64,000 nucleotides of DNA from Myxococcales bacterium (GTDB lineage: Bacteria; Myxococcota_A; Polyangia; Polyangiales; JAFGIB01): contig JAOUOP010000008.1 of the NCBI GenBank assembly GCA_029880325.1, positions 62,001 through 126,000 of the forward strand, written 5' to 3'. Of this stretch, positions 50,316 to 56,433 are shown piece by piece. The notes under the pieces were generated by a model. That model was not told where the DNA came from and searched no databases. It worked only from the letters and a program-made list of their open reading frames with translations. Both the position numbers and the translations under genes were made by a program. Position 1 is the first letter of the stretch. Each line of letters opens with the position of its first letter.

Positions 50316-50719
50316 CAGACCATCTCGCGGCACTTGCCTGCAATTAACACTCCCCTTGGTGGCCTCACTAAACCACGGAAGGCTCTCGACCACCGCACGC
50401 CTATGCTACGCATCCTATTGCAGCATTCGACAAAAAGTGCGCCACCTTACATATGCGCCCATGAAAGCATCGCCGCTCGCTTGGCTGCCCCACACGATTG
50501 TTTCGTCCAACCGCGCAAAAGCTCACGAACAGCTCCCCCTCATGGGCTACCACCGCGTCACGCTGCCCGGGCGATGTGAACCATTTCATTCACGTTTTCG
50601 GACACCGGTGGCTGCCACGGCAGCCGCGCTCAAGCGATAGGGACACGCCGCCAAAATGACAAAGCCCGAACGCCGCGACGCCCGAGGGCGTCGGCCCCCA
50701 ACGAAAGCGGAAAAGCCCC
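50316..50719. other. Intergenic region upstream of the giant genes
   Basis: Base composition is visibly less GC-rich than the neighbours between about 50,220 and 50,600. Short open frames exist on both strands (for example 50,283-50,579 plus and 50,401-50,589 minus), but none has a recognisable domain or strong ribosome-binding site. A small RNA or further regulatory sites are possible but nothing specific was seen. Confidence 0.5.
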
Positions 50720-50911
50720 CTACCAGGCCCAGCCAGCCCCATCCTGCTCGGGCTCGGCCTCCCGCGGCAACGGCGGCCATGCCGGCGCCCCGCGATCGCT
50801 GGCTTCCCCACCGGCCGCCACTCGCTTGCTCGGCGACGCCCTCCGCTGCTCCAGCCGCTCCCGATCGTCCTGCTCGGGCTCGACCGCCCCTACGCTAATC
50901 TTGAAAGCCAT
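50720..50911 (-). CDS. Possible small protein of 63 residues with repeated EPEQD motif
   Basis: The ATG at 50,911 is preceded by AGGGG at a good distance. The product starts [16 protein letters not shown], is charged and rich in Arg/Glu/Ala/Pro, and ends with a second EPEQD copy ([12 protein letters not shown]). No signal peptide or membrane segment is seen and no family is recognised. An in-frame extension upstream to 50,989 is possible but less well supported than this start. The repeated motif and ribosome-binding site argue for a real gene; the short length and high GC argue for caution. Confidence 0.4.
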   Translation of the reverse strand: MAFKISVGAVEPEQDDRERLEQRRASPSKRVAAGGEASDRGAPAWPPLPREAEPEQDGAGWAW

Positions 50912-51129
50912 TGCGCCCCTAATGCTGAGCCCAAAGACGGCCTGGAGCAAGCACGGCCATGGAGCGCCCTGACCCGAAGATCGCCCCACAACCCCATCCC
51001 ACAGACCAGGGACTCACGCCTTTTCCCGCTTTTCGCCACACCCGGGGACAGGCATGCCTTGGCTCGTCGCCCCGATCGGCTACGCTGGGGCGCCTTTTTC
51101 TCCTTTTGCCCCCCGTTGCCCCCTTTTAT

Positions 51130-51140
51130 CCCCCCCCCCC
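51130..51140 (+). repeat. Eleven-C homopolymer next to a ribosome-binding site
   Basis: A run of 11 C lies directly before GAGGTG (51,141-51,146), the ribosome-binding site of the cyclophilin gene. The 230 bases before it hold no recognised gene. Confidence 0.85.
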
Positions 51141-51151
51141 GAGGTGCCCCC

Positions 51152-51757
51152 ATGGCCGAGCCCCAATTCCCACCCATCGACATCGCCGGCGAAGGCGCCC
51201 TCTTTGCCCGCCTGCACACCACCCAGGGCGTGGTCGTCATCTCGCTCGAAGAAGAGCGCACGCCCAAGACCGTTCGGAGCTTCGTCGGCCTCGCCACCGG
51301 CAGCATCGATTGGGAGGATCCCAAGACCCGAAAGGGTATGGCCGGCACCCCCATGTACGACGGCATCCGCTTCCACCGCGTGATCCCCGGCTTCATGGTG
51401 CAGGTGGGCGACCCCTTCAGCCGCTACGACGACGACGCGTCACGGGCGCGCTGGGGCACCGGCGGTCCCGGCTATCGCTTCGGCGACGAGATCGATCCCT
51501 CCCTGCGCCACGACGGCGCGGGCATCCTTTCGATGGCCAACGCGGGCCCCGGCACCAACGGCTCCCAGTTCTTCATCACCGAGGGCCCCACACCGCACCT
51601 GGACGGCCGCCACACGGTCTTCGGACGCGTCGTGGTCGGCCAGGACGTGATCGGCCGCATCGCCAACGTGCCACGGGACGGCCGCGACCGGCCCAACGAC
51701 GATCAGAAGATCGAGCGCGTCGAAGTCTTCCGCAGCGAAAGCGTGCCCACTGCCTGA
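51152..51757 (+). CDS. Cyclophilin-type peptidyl-prolyl cis-trans isomerase
   Basis: The 201-residue product catalyses cis-trans isomerisation of Xaa-Pro bonds and should be cytoplasmic, as no signal peptide is present. The cyclophilin core is clear: [14 protein letters not shown] at 74-87 (Arg76 corresponds to the catalytic Arg of human cyclophilin A), NGSQFFIT at 136-143 and [12 protein letters not shown] at 149-160. The start at 51,152 is chosen because GAGG lies 7 bases upstream; a TTG-initiated extension from 51,059 would run through a poly-C tract and add a low-complexity Pro-rich leader. It appears to be the first gene of a cluster with the SAM-hydroxide adenosyltransferase and Smr genes. 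An insertion after residue 50 and another near 92-100 make it slightly longer than minimal bacterial cyclophilins. Confidence 0.93.
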   Translation: MAEPQFPPIDIAGEGALFARLHTTQGVVVISLEEERTPKTVRSFVGLATGSIDWEDPKTRKGMAGTPMYDGIRFHRVIPGFMVQVGDPFSRYDDDASRARWGTGGPGYRFGDEIDPSLRHDGAGILSMANAGPGTNGSQFFITEGPTPHLDGRHTVFGRVVVGQDVIGRIANVPRDGRDRPNDDQKIERVEVFRSESVPTA

Positions 51758-51779
51758 GACAAAGGGCCAGGTCGGCGCT

Positions 51780-52565
51780 CTGGTCACGCTGACCACGGAT
51801 TTCGGCACGCGCGACAGCTACGTCGCTCAAATGGCGGGCGTGCTGCTCAGCCAGGGCCCCGCCGAGCTGCGGCTCGTGCACCTCTCCCACGAGCTGCCGG
51901 CCCAGGATGTGCGCAGCGCCGCCCTCTTTTTGCGCCAGGCCGTGCCGCGCTTTCCGGAGGGCACGGTGCACCTTGCGGTGATCGATCCCGGCGTGGGCGG
52001 CGCCCGCCGCGCCGTGGCTGTGGCCCTGGGTGGTCAAGCGCTGGTCGGCCCCGACAACGGCATCTTCGGCTGGCTGCTCGACGGCAGCGAGCGCGCCGTG
52101 GAGCTTGCTCCGGAGCGCCTGGCCAGCGGTCCCATCAGCTCCACCTTCCACGGCCGCGATCTCTTCGCCCCGGCCGCCGCCCGCCTGGCCGCTGGCGTGC
52201 AGCTCGAAACCCTGGGCACGGCCGCCGACTCCCTGATACGCCTACCCTGGCCCAGGCCGCTGCGCGACGGGCGGGGTAGCCTCGGCGAGATCGTGCACGT
52301 CGACCACTTCGGCAACCTGATCACCAACCTCACTCCCGCGGACCTTCCGGCGACAACGGACGCCGCCCGCGTGTACCTGGGCGAGCGCCCCATCGGCACG
52401 CTTGTGGCCCACTACGCCGCCGTCGCACGCGGACAGCTGGCCGCCCTGATCGGCTCCGACGACCTGCTCGAGATCGCCGAACGCGACGGCGACGCCGCCT
52501 GCCGCACGGGCGCCCGCGTGGGCGATGCCGTGCGTGTCGAAGCCCCCGGGAGCCCGGAGGGCTGA
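51780..52565 (+). CDS. SAM-hydroxide adenosyltransferase (DUF62 family), probable CTG start
   Basis: The protein is expected to split S-adenosylmethionine with water to adenosine and methionine. From the chosen start it is 261 residues. TTDFGTRDSYV (5-15), VIDPGVGGARR (67-77), VGPDNGIF (89-96), FHGRDLFAP (123-131) and HVDHFGNLITNL are all present; Asp69, Arg76 and His124 match the catalytic Asp-Arg-His of characterised members. The first ATG (51,831) would delete the TTDFG motif, and no ATG, GTG or TTG exists in frame between it and the region upstream of 51,660. CTG at 51,780 gives MVTLTTDFG, the usual N-terminus of the family, with AGG six bases before it. CTG at 51,750, overlapping the cyclophilin stop, is the alternative. 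It ends 2 bases before the Smr gene, suggesting one transcript. Confidence 0.88.
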   Translation: MVTLTTDFGTRDSYVAQMAGVLLSQGPAELRLVHLSHELPAQDVRSAALFLRQAVPRFPEGTVHLAVIDPGVGGARRAVAVALGGQALVGPDNGIFGWLLDGSERAVELAPERLASGPISSTFHGRDLFAPAAARLAAGVQLETLGTAADSLIRLPWPRPLRDGRGSLGEIVHVDHFGNLITNLTPADLPATTDAARVYLGERPIGTLVAHYAAVARGQLAALIGSDDLLEIAERDGDAACRTGARVGDAVRVEAPGSPEG

Positions 52566-52567
52566 GC

Positions 52568-52951
52568 GTGCTGCGCTGGCTGAAGGACCTGCTGCAGGCG
52601 CGCCCGCGACAGGGGCAGACCCGCGACCAAGCCCCCGAAGAGCCCCCGGACGAGCCCCTGCCCGATGCCGTGGTCGAACTCCCCATCGACGGCGAGCTCG
52701 ACCTGCACACCTTCCGTCCCTCCGAGGTCGCCGACCTGGTGGCCGACTACGTGCACGCCTGCCAGCAGCGGGGCATCCTCGAGCTGCGCATCGTGCACGG
52801 CAAGGGCAAGGGCACCCTGCGCCGAACCGTGCACAAGGCCCTCGACCGCATGCCCGATGCCGTGCGCGGCTACCGTCTGGCACCGCCCGAACGCGGCGGC
52901 TGGGGCGCAACCCTGGTCGAACTAAACTCCGAGTCAATCGCCAGCGACTAA
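52568..52951 (+). CDS. Smr domain protein
   Basis: The 127-residue product starts with GTG two bases after the preceding stop. A short charged, Pro-rich N-terminus (about 1-38) leads into a C-terminal Smr domain with LDLH (44-47) and HGKGKGTL (77-84), the two hallmark motifs. Stand-alone Smr domains of this kind are linked to nucleic-acid cleavage or ribosome-associated mRNA quality control in other bacteria; the role here is inferred. Its 3' end overlaps by 18 bases the end of the convergent lipase-like gene, so the two messages would be complementary there. Confidence 0.9.
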   Translation: MLRWLKDLLQARPRQGQTRDQAPEEPPDEPLPDAVVELPIDGELDLHTFRPSEVADLVADYVHACQQRGILELRIVHGKGKGTLRRTVHKALDRMPDAVRGYRLAPPERGGWGATLVELNSESIASD

Positions 52952-54091
52952 AAAACCGCGCATCATGAACGACGTCAGGGCATCGAGCATCGTGCCGAAC
53001 TCCCGGCGATTGAAGCGCGCACCGCTGTCGAGCCAGTCCACGTGCACCCGCGGCCGCGCCCCGTCGGCGAAGTGCCCGACCAGGTCGAGGTGGTCGGCCT
53101 GGCCGCACCACAAAAGCTCCCGCCACAACATCGACAGCGTCGGCACGATGCCGTCCACCATCTCGGGCTCCACCTCGCGGCCGAGGCCCAACGACAAAAG
53201 GCGCGCCTGCTCGGCGTCGGGCTTGGCGTAGGGATAGCGGGCGTCAGCACGACTGGTGACGCCATAGACTGTCGTATAAACTGCGAGTTGAAGCGCGGCC
53301 AGCGGCGAAGTCACCGCCCGCAAAAGGCGCCGCGGCCCCGGAGGAGGGGAAGCCGCCGCGATGCAGCCGTAGCGCACATCGGGGTTATCGTGCACGGCCG
53401 CGTTGAAGAGCTCCATCACCTCCGGCATCAGCTGGATGATGCCGCCGCGGTCGCCGTGCACGTGGGCGAGGTAGTCGTGGATCTCCCCGCGGCCCCGCTC
53501 GCCCACGAAGCGCAGCAAGGTATCGGTGAGCTGATCGATGAGGTGAATGTCGAGTCCCAGGGCGTCATCGAGGGCTTCCACCGCCGCCACCATGCCCGAA
53601 AACGCCGTCAGCGGAATGCGACCGAGGGTCAAGCTGGTCACCGTCAGCAGCGACAGGGCGTAGAGCATGCGCGTGCCGGCCACGGTGGTGAAGTAGCCGG
53701 CCAGGGGCGTGCCGTAGTGGGGGCAATCGATGGTCGCCAGCGAGGCCACCCGGCGCGTCCAGGCGAGTTCGGCCGCGCCCACATCCACGTTGCAGCCCGG
53801 CGAGATCAAAAGCCGGGCGTCGAGGCCGCCCGTGGAATGCCCCAGAAGGTGGATCGGCCCGCTGGAGCGCTCGGCATCGCGGGCGATCTGGCGGGCGATC
53901 ACCGCCGTGCGCAGGGCGATGGAGGCCGTGGGCGGTGCCGCGATCACGCGCGGCCGCAGCGACAGCCCGGCGCGCGCGAAGCGGGCCTGCAGACCGCGCT
54001 CCACGTGCCCGAAGTAGTCGTAGCCGGCGAGTTCGGCAAAACCGAAGAGACCGGGGATCAAATAAACGTGGTGGGTTTGTCGCCGATCCAT
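52934..54091 (-). CDS. Alpha/beta hydrolase, lipase-like
   Basis: The 385-residue protein begins with a hydrophobic strand and oxyanion motif (VYLIPGLFGF, 9-18). The nucleophile elbow GHSTGG is at 84-89 with Ser86 as predicted nucleophile, and a CPHYGTPLAGYF segment follows, as in triacylglycerol-lipase or PGAP1-like hydrolases. The catalytic His is probably His334 in ADHLDLVGH. No classical signal peptide is visible. It lies 6 bases after a small lipoprotein gene and is the third gene of a minus-strand cluster. The substrate is unknown; lipid ester hydrolysis is the likeliest activity. Confidence 0.85.
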   Translation of the reverse strand: MDRRQTHHVYLIPGLFGFAELAGYDYFGHVERGLQARFARAGLSLRPRVIAAPPTASIALRTAVIARQIARDAERSSGPIHLLGHSTGGLDARLLISPGCNVDVGAAELAWTRRVASLATIDCPHYGTPLAGYFTTVAGTRMLYALSLLTVTSLTLGRIPLTAFSGMVAAVEALDDALGLDIHLIDQLTDTLLRFVGERGRGEIHDYLAHVHGDRGGIIQLMPEVMELFNAAVHDNPDVRYGCIAAASPPPGPRRLLRAVTSPLAALQLAVYTTVYGVTSRADARYPYAKPDAEQARLLSLGLGREVEPEMVDGIVPTLSMLWRELLWCGQADHLDLVGHFADGARPRVHVDWLDSGARFNRREFGTMLDALTSFMMRGFLVAGD

Positions 54092-54097
54092 GCTCGC

Positions 54098-54286
54098 TTA
54101 CGGCGCGGCCGCATTGGCATCCGCCGCCGCATCGCCCGCATCGGCACCTCCGGCGTCCGCTCCCGCATCCTGGGGCGGCCTGGCAAATTTCGGCAACGTC
54201 GGATCATCGCAGCCGACGCAGGCCAGAAGCGCGGCCGCCAGGACGGCGCGCACGGCCCCTCCCGAAGCCTCAGCGCGCATCGTCAT
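54098..54286 (-). CDS. Small lipoprotein, 62 residues
   Basis: A signal peptide with Arg near the start, a hydrophobic core (AVLAAALLA) and lipobox ACVGC is followed by DDPTLPKF. The rest is a low-complexity tail of Asp/Ala/Gly (DAGADAGGADAGDAAADA), as seen in many short myxobacterial lipoproteins. Asp-Asp directly after the Cys may favour inner-membrane retention, by analogy with the enterobacterial +2 rule. Its ATG overlaps the stop of the ABM-domain gene by four bases (ATGA), indicating translational coupling. Function unknown. Confidence 0.75.
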   Translation of the reverse strand: MTMRAEASGGAVRAVLAAALLACVGCDDPTLPKFARPPQDAGADAGGADAGDAAADANAAAP

Positions 54287-54642
54287 TCACCGTCGGCATC
54301 GGTGCTCAAAAACACCTCATGGATCTCCAGCACATTGGCCCCGCGGAACATCTCCTTGGGCGGGCGGTCGGCGTGGGCCTTGGCGAAGGACTCGCTTTTG
54401 GTCCAGGCAACAAAGTCATCGAAGCTACGCCACCAGGTCTTCACCTCGTAGTAACCCTCGGCGTCGCTGTCTTCGCTCCACTGGCCGCTCTGGTGGTCGA
54501 GCTTCATCGGCCGCGGCCGGTGCACCTCGTTGCGGATGAAGCCCGGCGACTCATCCACCAGATGCACCCGCTTGCGGAAACGGTCCTCGAAGTCGATCTC
54601 GTGGCCGGCCGCCACGGGGATTCGATTGGTCACGACGATCAT
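54283..54642 (-). CDS. Antibiotic biosynthesis monooxygenase (ABM) domain protein
   Basis: The 119-residue protein has the small ferredoxin-like ABM fold: TNRIPVAAGHEIDFEDRF at the start, a central SPGFIRNEVHRP, YEVKTWWRSFDDFVAWTKSE, and a final strand with VLEIHEVFL. HmoA/IsdG-like haem-degrading enzymes and many oxygenases share this fold, but key haem ligands cannot be assigned by eye, so only the fold is claimed. A good ribosome-binding site (GGAGAG) lies just upstream of the ATG. It heads the cluster with the small lipoprotein and lipase-like gene and diverges from the CPBP gene over 56 bases. Confidence 0.8.
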   Translation of the reverse strand: MIVVTNRIPVAAGHEIDFEDRFRKRVHLVDESPGFIRNEVHRPRPMKLDHQSGQWSEDSDAEGYYEVKTWWRSFDDFVAWTKSESFAKAHADRPPKEMFRGANVLEIHEVFLSTDADGE

Positions 54643-54698
54643 GGCTCTCTCCTCGCAAATGCAGGACCGAGGTGTAGCACAGGCTATGCTTCACCCAC

Positions 54699-55949
54699 AT
54701 GTGGACGCGCTTGACCGCCGCCATCGCACTCGCCCTTTTGCTGGCCGGCCTGGGCCTGGGCGCCAAGCGCGTCTACGGCCTGGAGCGGTCCGAGCAGTCC
54801 ACCGAGTCCGACCTGCGCAGTCTGGAGGCCTGGCTGCAGGCCCCGGGCAGCACCCGACGCAGCGCCCGGCTGCTGCGCCTCTCGCTTCAGGCCGGCCAAA
54901 GCGTGCTCTTCGAGGTCTGCAGCGATGACCGCCTCGAGGCGCCCCACTTCCGCGATGCCTTCCAGCTGGTGGTCTTCGAGCTCGAGCCGCTGCAGCTGAT
55001 GCTGAAGGTGCCCCTGGACGCCGCCCACCTGGACCCGGCCCAGGGAGCCCTGCGGCGCAACGCTGACGGCGCCTGTCTGCAGATGGGCGGCGGCAAGGTG
55101 GAGCGCTCGGGGCGCTACAGCGTGGATCTGGTCTTTGCGGAGGCCCAGCCTGCACCCGAGGTCCTGGCCAGCGCCTGGCAGGCCCGCGTGCTGGCCCGGC
55201 GCCGCTTGGAAACGGGCGACCTGGGCTACGTGATGAGCATCGCCGCCGGTCTCGCGCTCTTTGTGGGCCTGCTCTGGCTGAACCGTGTGGAGACGCCGAC
55301 ACCGAAAACACCCACCGTGGGCAGCGGGCCGAGCGCTGCAGGGGAGTTGCTGCTGTTGGCCCTGGCGACCGCAACCGTGGCGGGCGGCACACTGCTGCCC
55401 CTCTTCGGTTCGACCCTGGCGCTGCTCAAGGGTGCGCTGCTGATGTCGGCCCAGGTAGGCCTGGCACTGCTTTTGTGCGGCGCTGGACGCCGAACGGGCC
55501 TGGCTCTCGTGGCACCCGCAAAGCAGCCGCTGGGCTGGTTGGCCGCGGCCCTGGCCGGCGCCGTGGCCCTGTGGCTGACGGCAAAGCTATCGCTCAGCCT
55601 GGTACCCTCGACCTCGGAGGCGCCGATTCAGACCTTCATCAGCTGGCCCAGCGGCATGCTGGCCTTCGGGGCCCTGGGCGTGCTGATGCCCCTGGGCGAG
55701 GAGATCTTCTTTCGCGGCTACGTCTATCGGGCCACCCTGCGCCTGGGGCAGGCCGCCGCCTTCGGGCTGACCACCCTGCTCTTCGTCGCCATGCACGCCC
55801 AGCAGAGCTGGGGCAACTGGGGCGGGCTGTTGGCGATCGCGATCACGGGCACGGTTTTAACGGCCCTGCGCGCCCTCAGTGGCTCGACCCTGGTGCCAGC
55901 GGTGGCACATCTGCTCTACAATTTCAGTCTGACTGTGGCATCGTTCTGA
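54699..55949 (+). CDS. CPBP-family intramembrane metalloprotease with N-terminal extracytoplasmic domain
   Basis: The 416-residue protein has a signal anchor (about 5-22), an extracytoplasmic beta-rich domain up to about 165, and then several membrane segments. The CPBP (Abi/Rce1-like) motifs are EEIFFRG (334-340), FVAMHA with His366, and HLLYN with His404 and Asn408. These are the expected metal-binding and catalytic residues. Family members act in peptide or prenyl-protein processing or self-immunity; the target here is unknown. The N-terminal domain (LRLSLQAGQSVLFEV, GRYSVDLVF) is reminiscent of PPC-like beta domains. No clear Shine-Dalgarno precedes the ATG. Confidence 0.87.
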   Translation: MWTRLTAAIALALLLAGLGLGAKRVYGLERSEQSTESDLRSLEAWLQAPGSTRRSARLLRLSLQAGQSVLFEVCSDDRLEAPHFRDAFQLVVFELEPLQLMLKVPLDAAHLDPAQGALRRNADGACLQMGGGKVERSGRYSVDLVFAEAQPAPEVLASAWQARVLARRRLETGDLGYVMSIAAGLALFVGLLWLNRVETPTPKTPTVGSGPSAAGELLLLALATATVAGGTLLPLFGSTLALLKGALLMSAQVGLALLLCGAGRRTGLALVAPAKQPLGWLAAALAGAVALWLTAKLSLSLVPSTSEAPIQTFISWPSGMLAFGALGVLMPLGEEIFFRGYVYRATLRLGQAAAFGLTTLLFVAMHAQQSWGNWGGLLAIAITGTVLTALRALSGSTLVPAVAHLLYNFSLTVASF

Positions 55950-55989
55950 CGCCCCAGCTTCGGGCACCACCCACGGAGACCCACTCTTG

Positions 55990-56433
55990 ATGTCTAGCCT
56001 GCGTGAACTTCTGGGCGGCGGCGACACGCGCCGGCGCCTCATCGATGACTCCCTGGTCGTCCTCGACGCCGAGGTCGCCACCAAAGGTGGGATTTCCGGC
56101 ATGGCGATCAAGGGCGCCTATAAACTGGTCAAGGGCATCAGCCCCGGCTTCCTGCGCCAGGTGGTCGACCATCTAATGGACGACTTCCTCGATGGCCTCG
56201 ACCCCATCTACCAGGAGGCCCAGACCCAGGGCCTCGCGCCCGGCGCGCACCTGACCAAGAACTCGAGCCGCGTGGCCGACGCGCTGCTCTCGATCACCGA
56301 TCGACGCGCCAAAAACGCGCAGAACAAGGTGATCCAGAAGACCTACGACAAACTCCGCAGCCAGGCGAAGAAGCACGTGGAGGCGGCGGTTCCGCGTCTG
56401 GGTGAACTCTTCGAACGGCACGTTCCGGCCTGA
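55990..56433 (+). CDS. DUF6918-like protein
   Basis: The 147-residue protein reads as a helical domain: LRELLGGGDTRRRLIDDSL, VLDAEVATKGGISGMAIKGAY, the GISPGFLR turn, LLSITDRRAKNAQN and YDKLRSQAKKHVEAAVPRLG. From memory this matches DUF6918, a family of actinobacterial and myxobacterial proteins of unknown function. A GGAG (55,975-55,978) lies upstream; TTG at 55,987 in the same frame is an alternative start. It is immediately followed by the M1 peptidase gene with no intergenic base. Confidence 0.75.
   Translation: MSSLRELLGGGDTRRRLIDDSLVVLDAEVATKGGISGMAIKGAYKLVKGISPGFLRQVVDHLMDDFLDGLDPIYQEAQTQGLAPGAHLTKNSSRVADALLSITDRRAKNAQNKVIQKTYDKLRSQAKKHVEAAVPRLGELFERHVPA

Noticed and set aside
50283..50579. 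A 98-codon plus-strand frame upstream of the giant gene
   Set aside because: No ribosome-binding site or domain, and it starts inside the conserved promoter and dyad region.
51059..51151. TTG-initiated extension of the cyclophilin
   Set aside because: It would translate the poly-C tract as Pro residues; the ATG at 51,152 has a proper GAGG ribosome-binding site.
52242..53126. Minus-strand frame of 294 codons over the SAM-hydroxide adenosyltransferase and Smr genes
   Set aside because: Arg/Ala-rich product without domain, opposite two well-supported genes; a shadow of high-GC coding.
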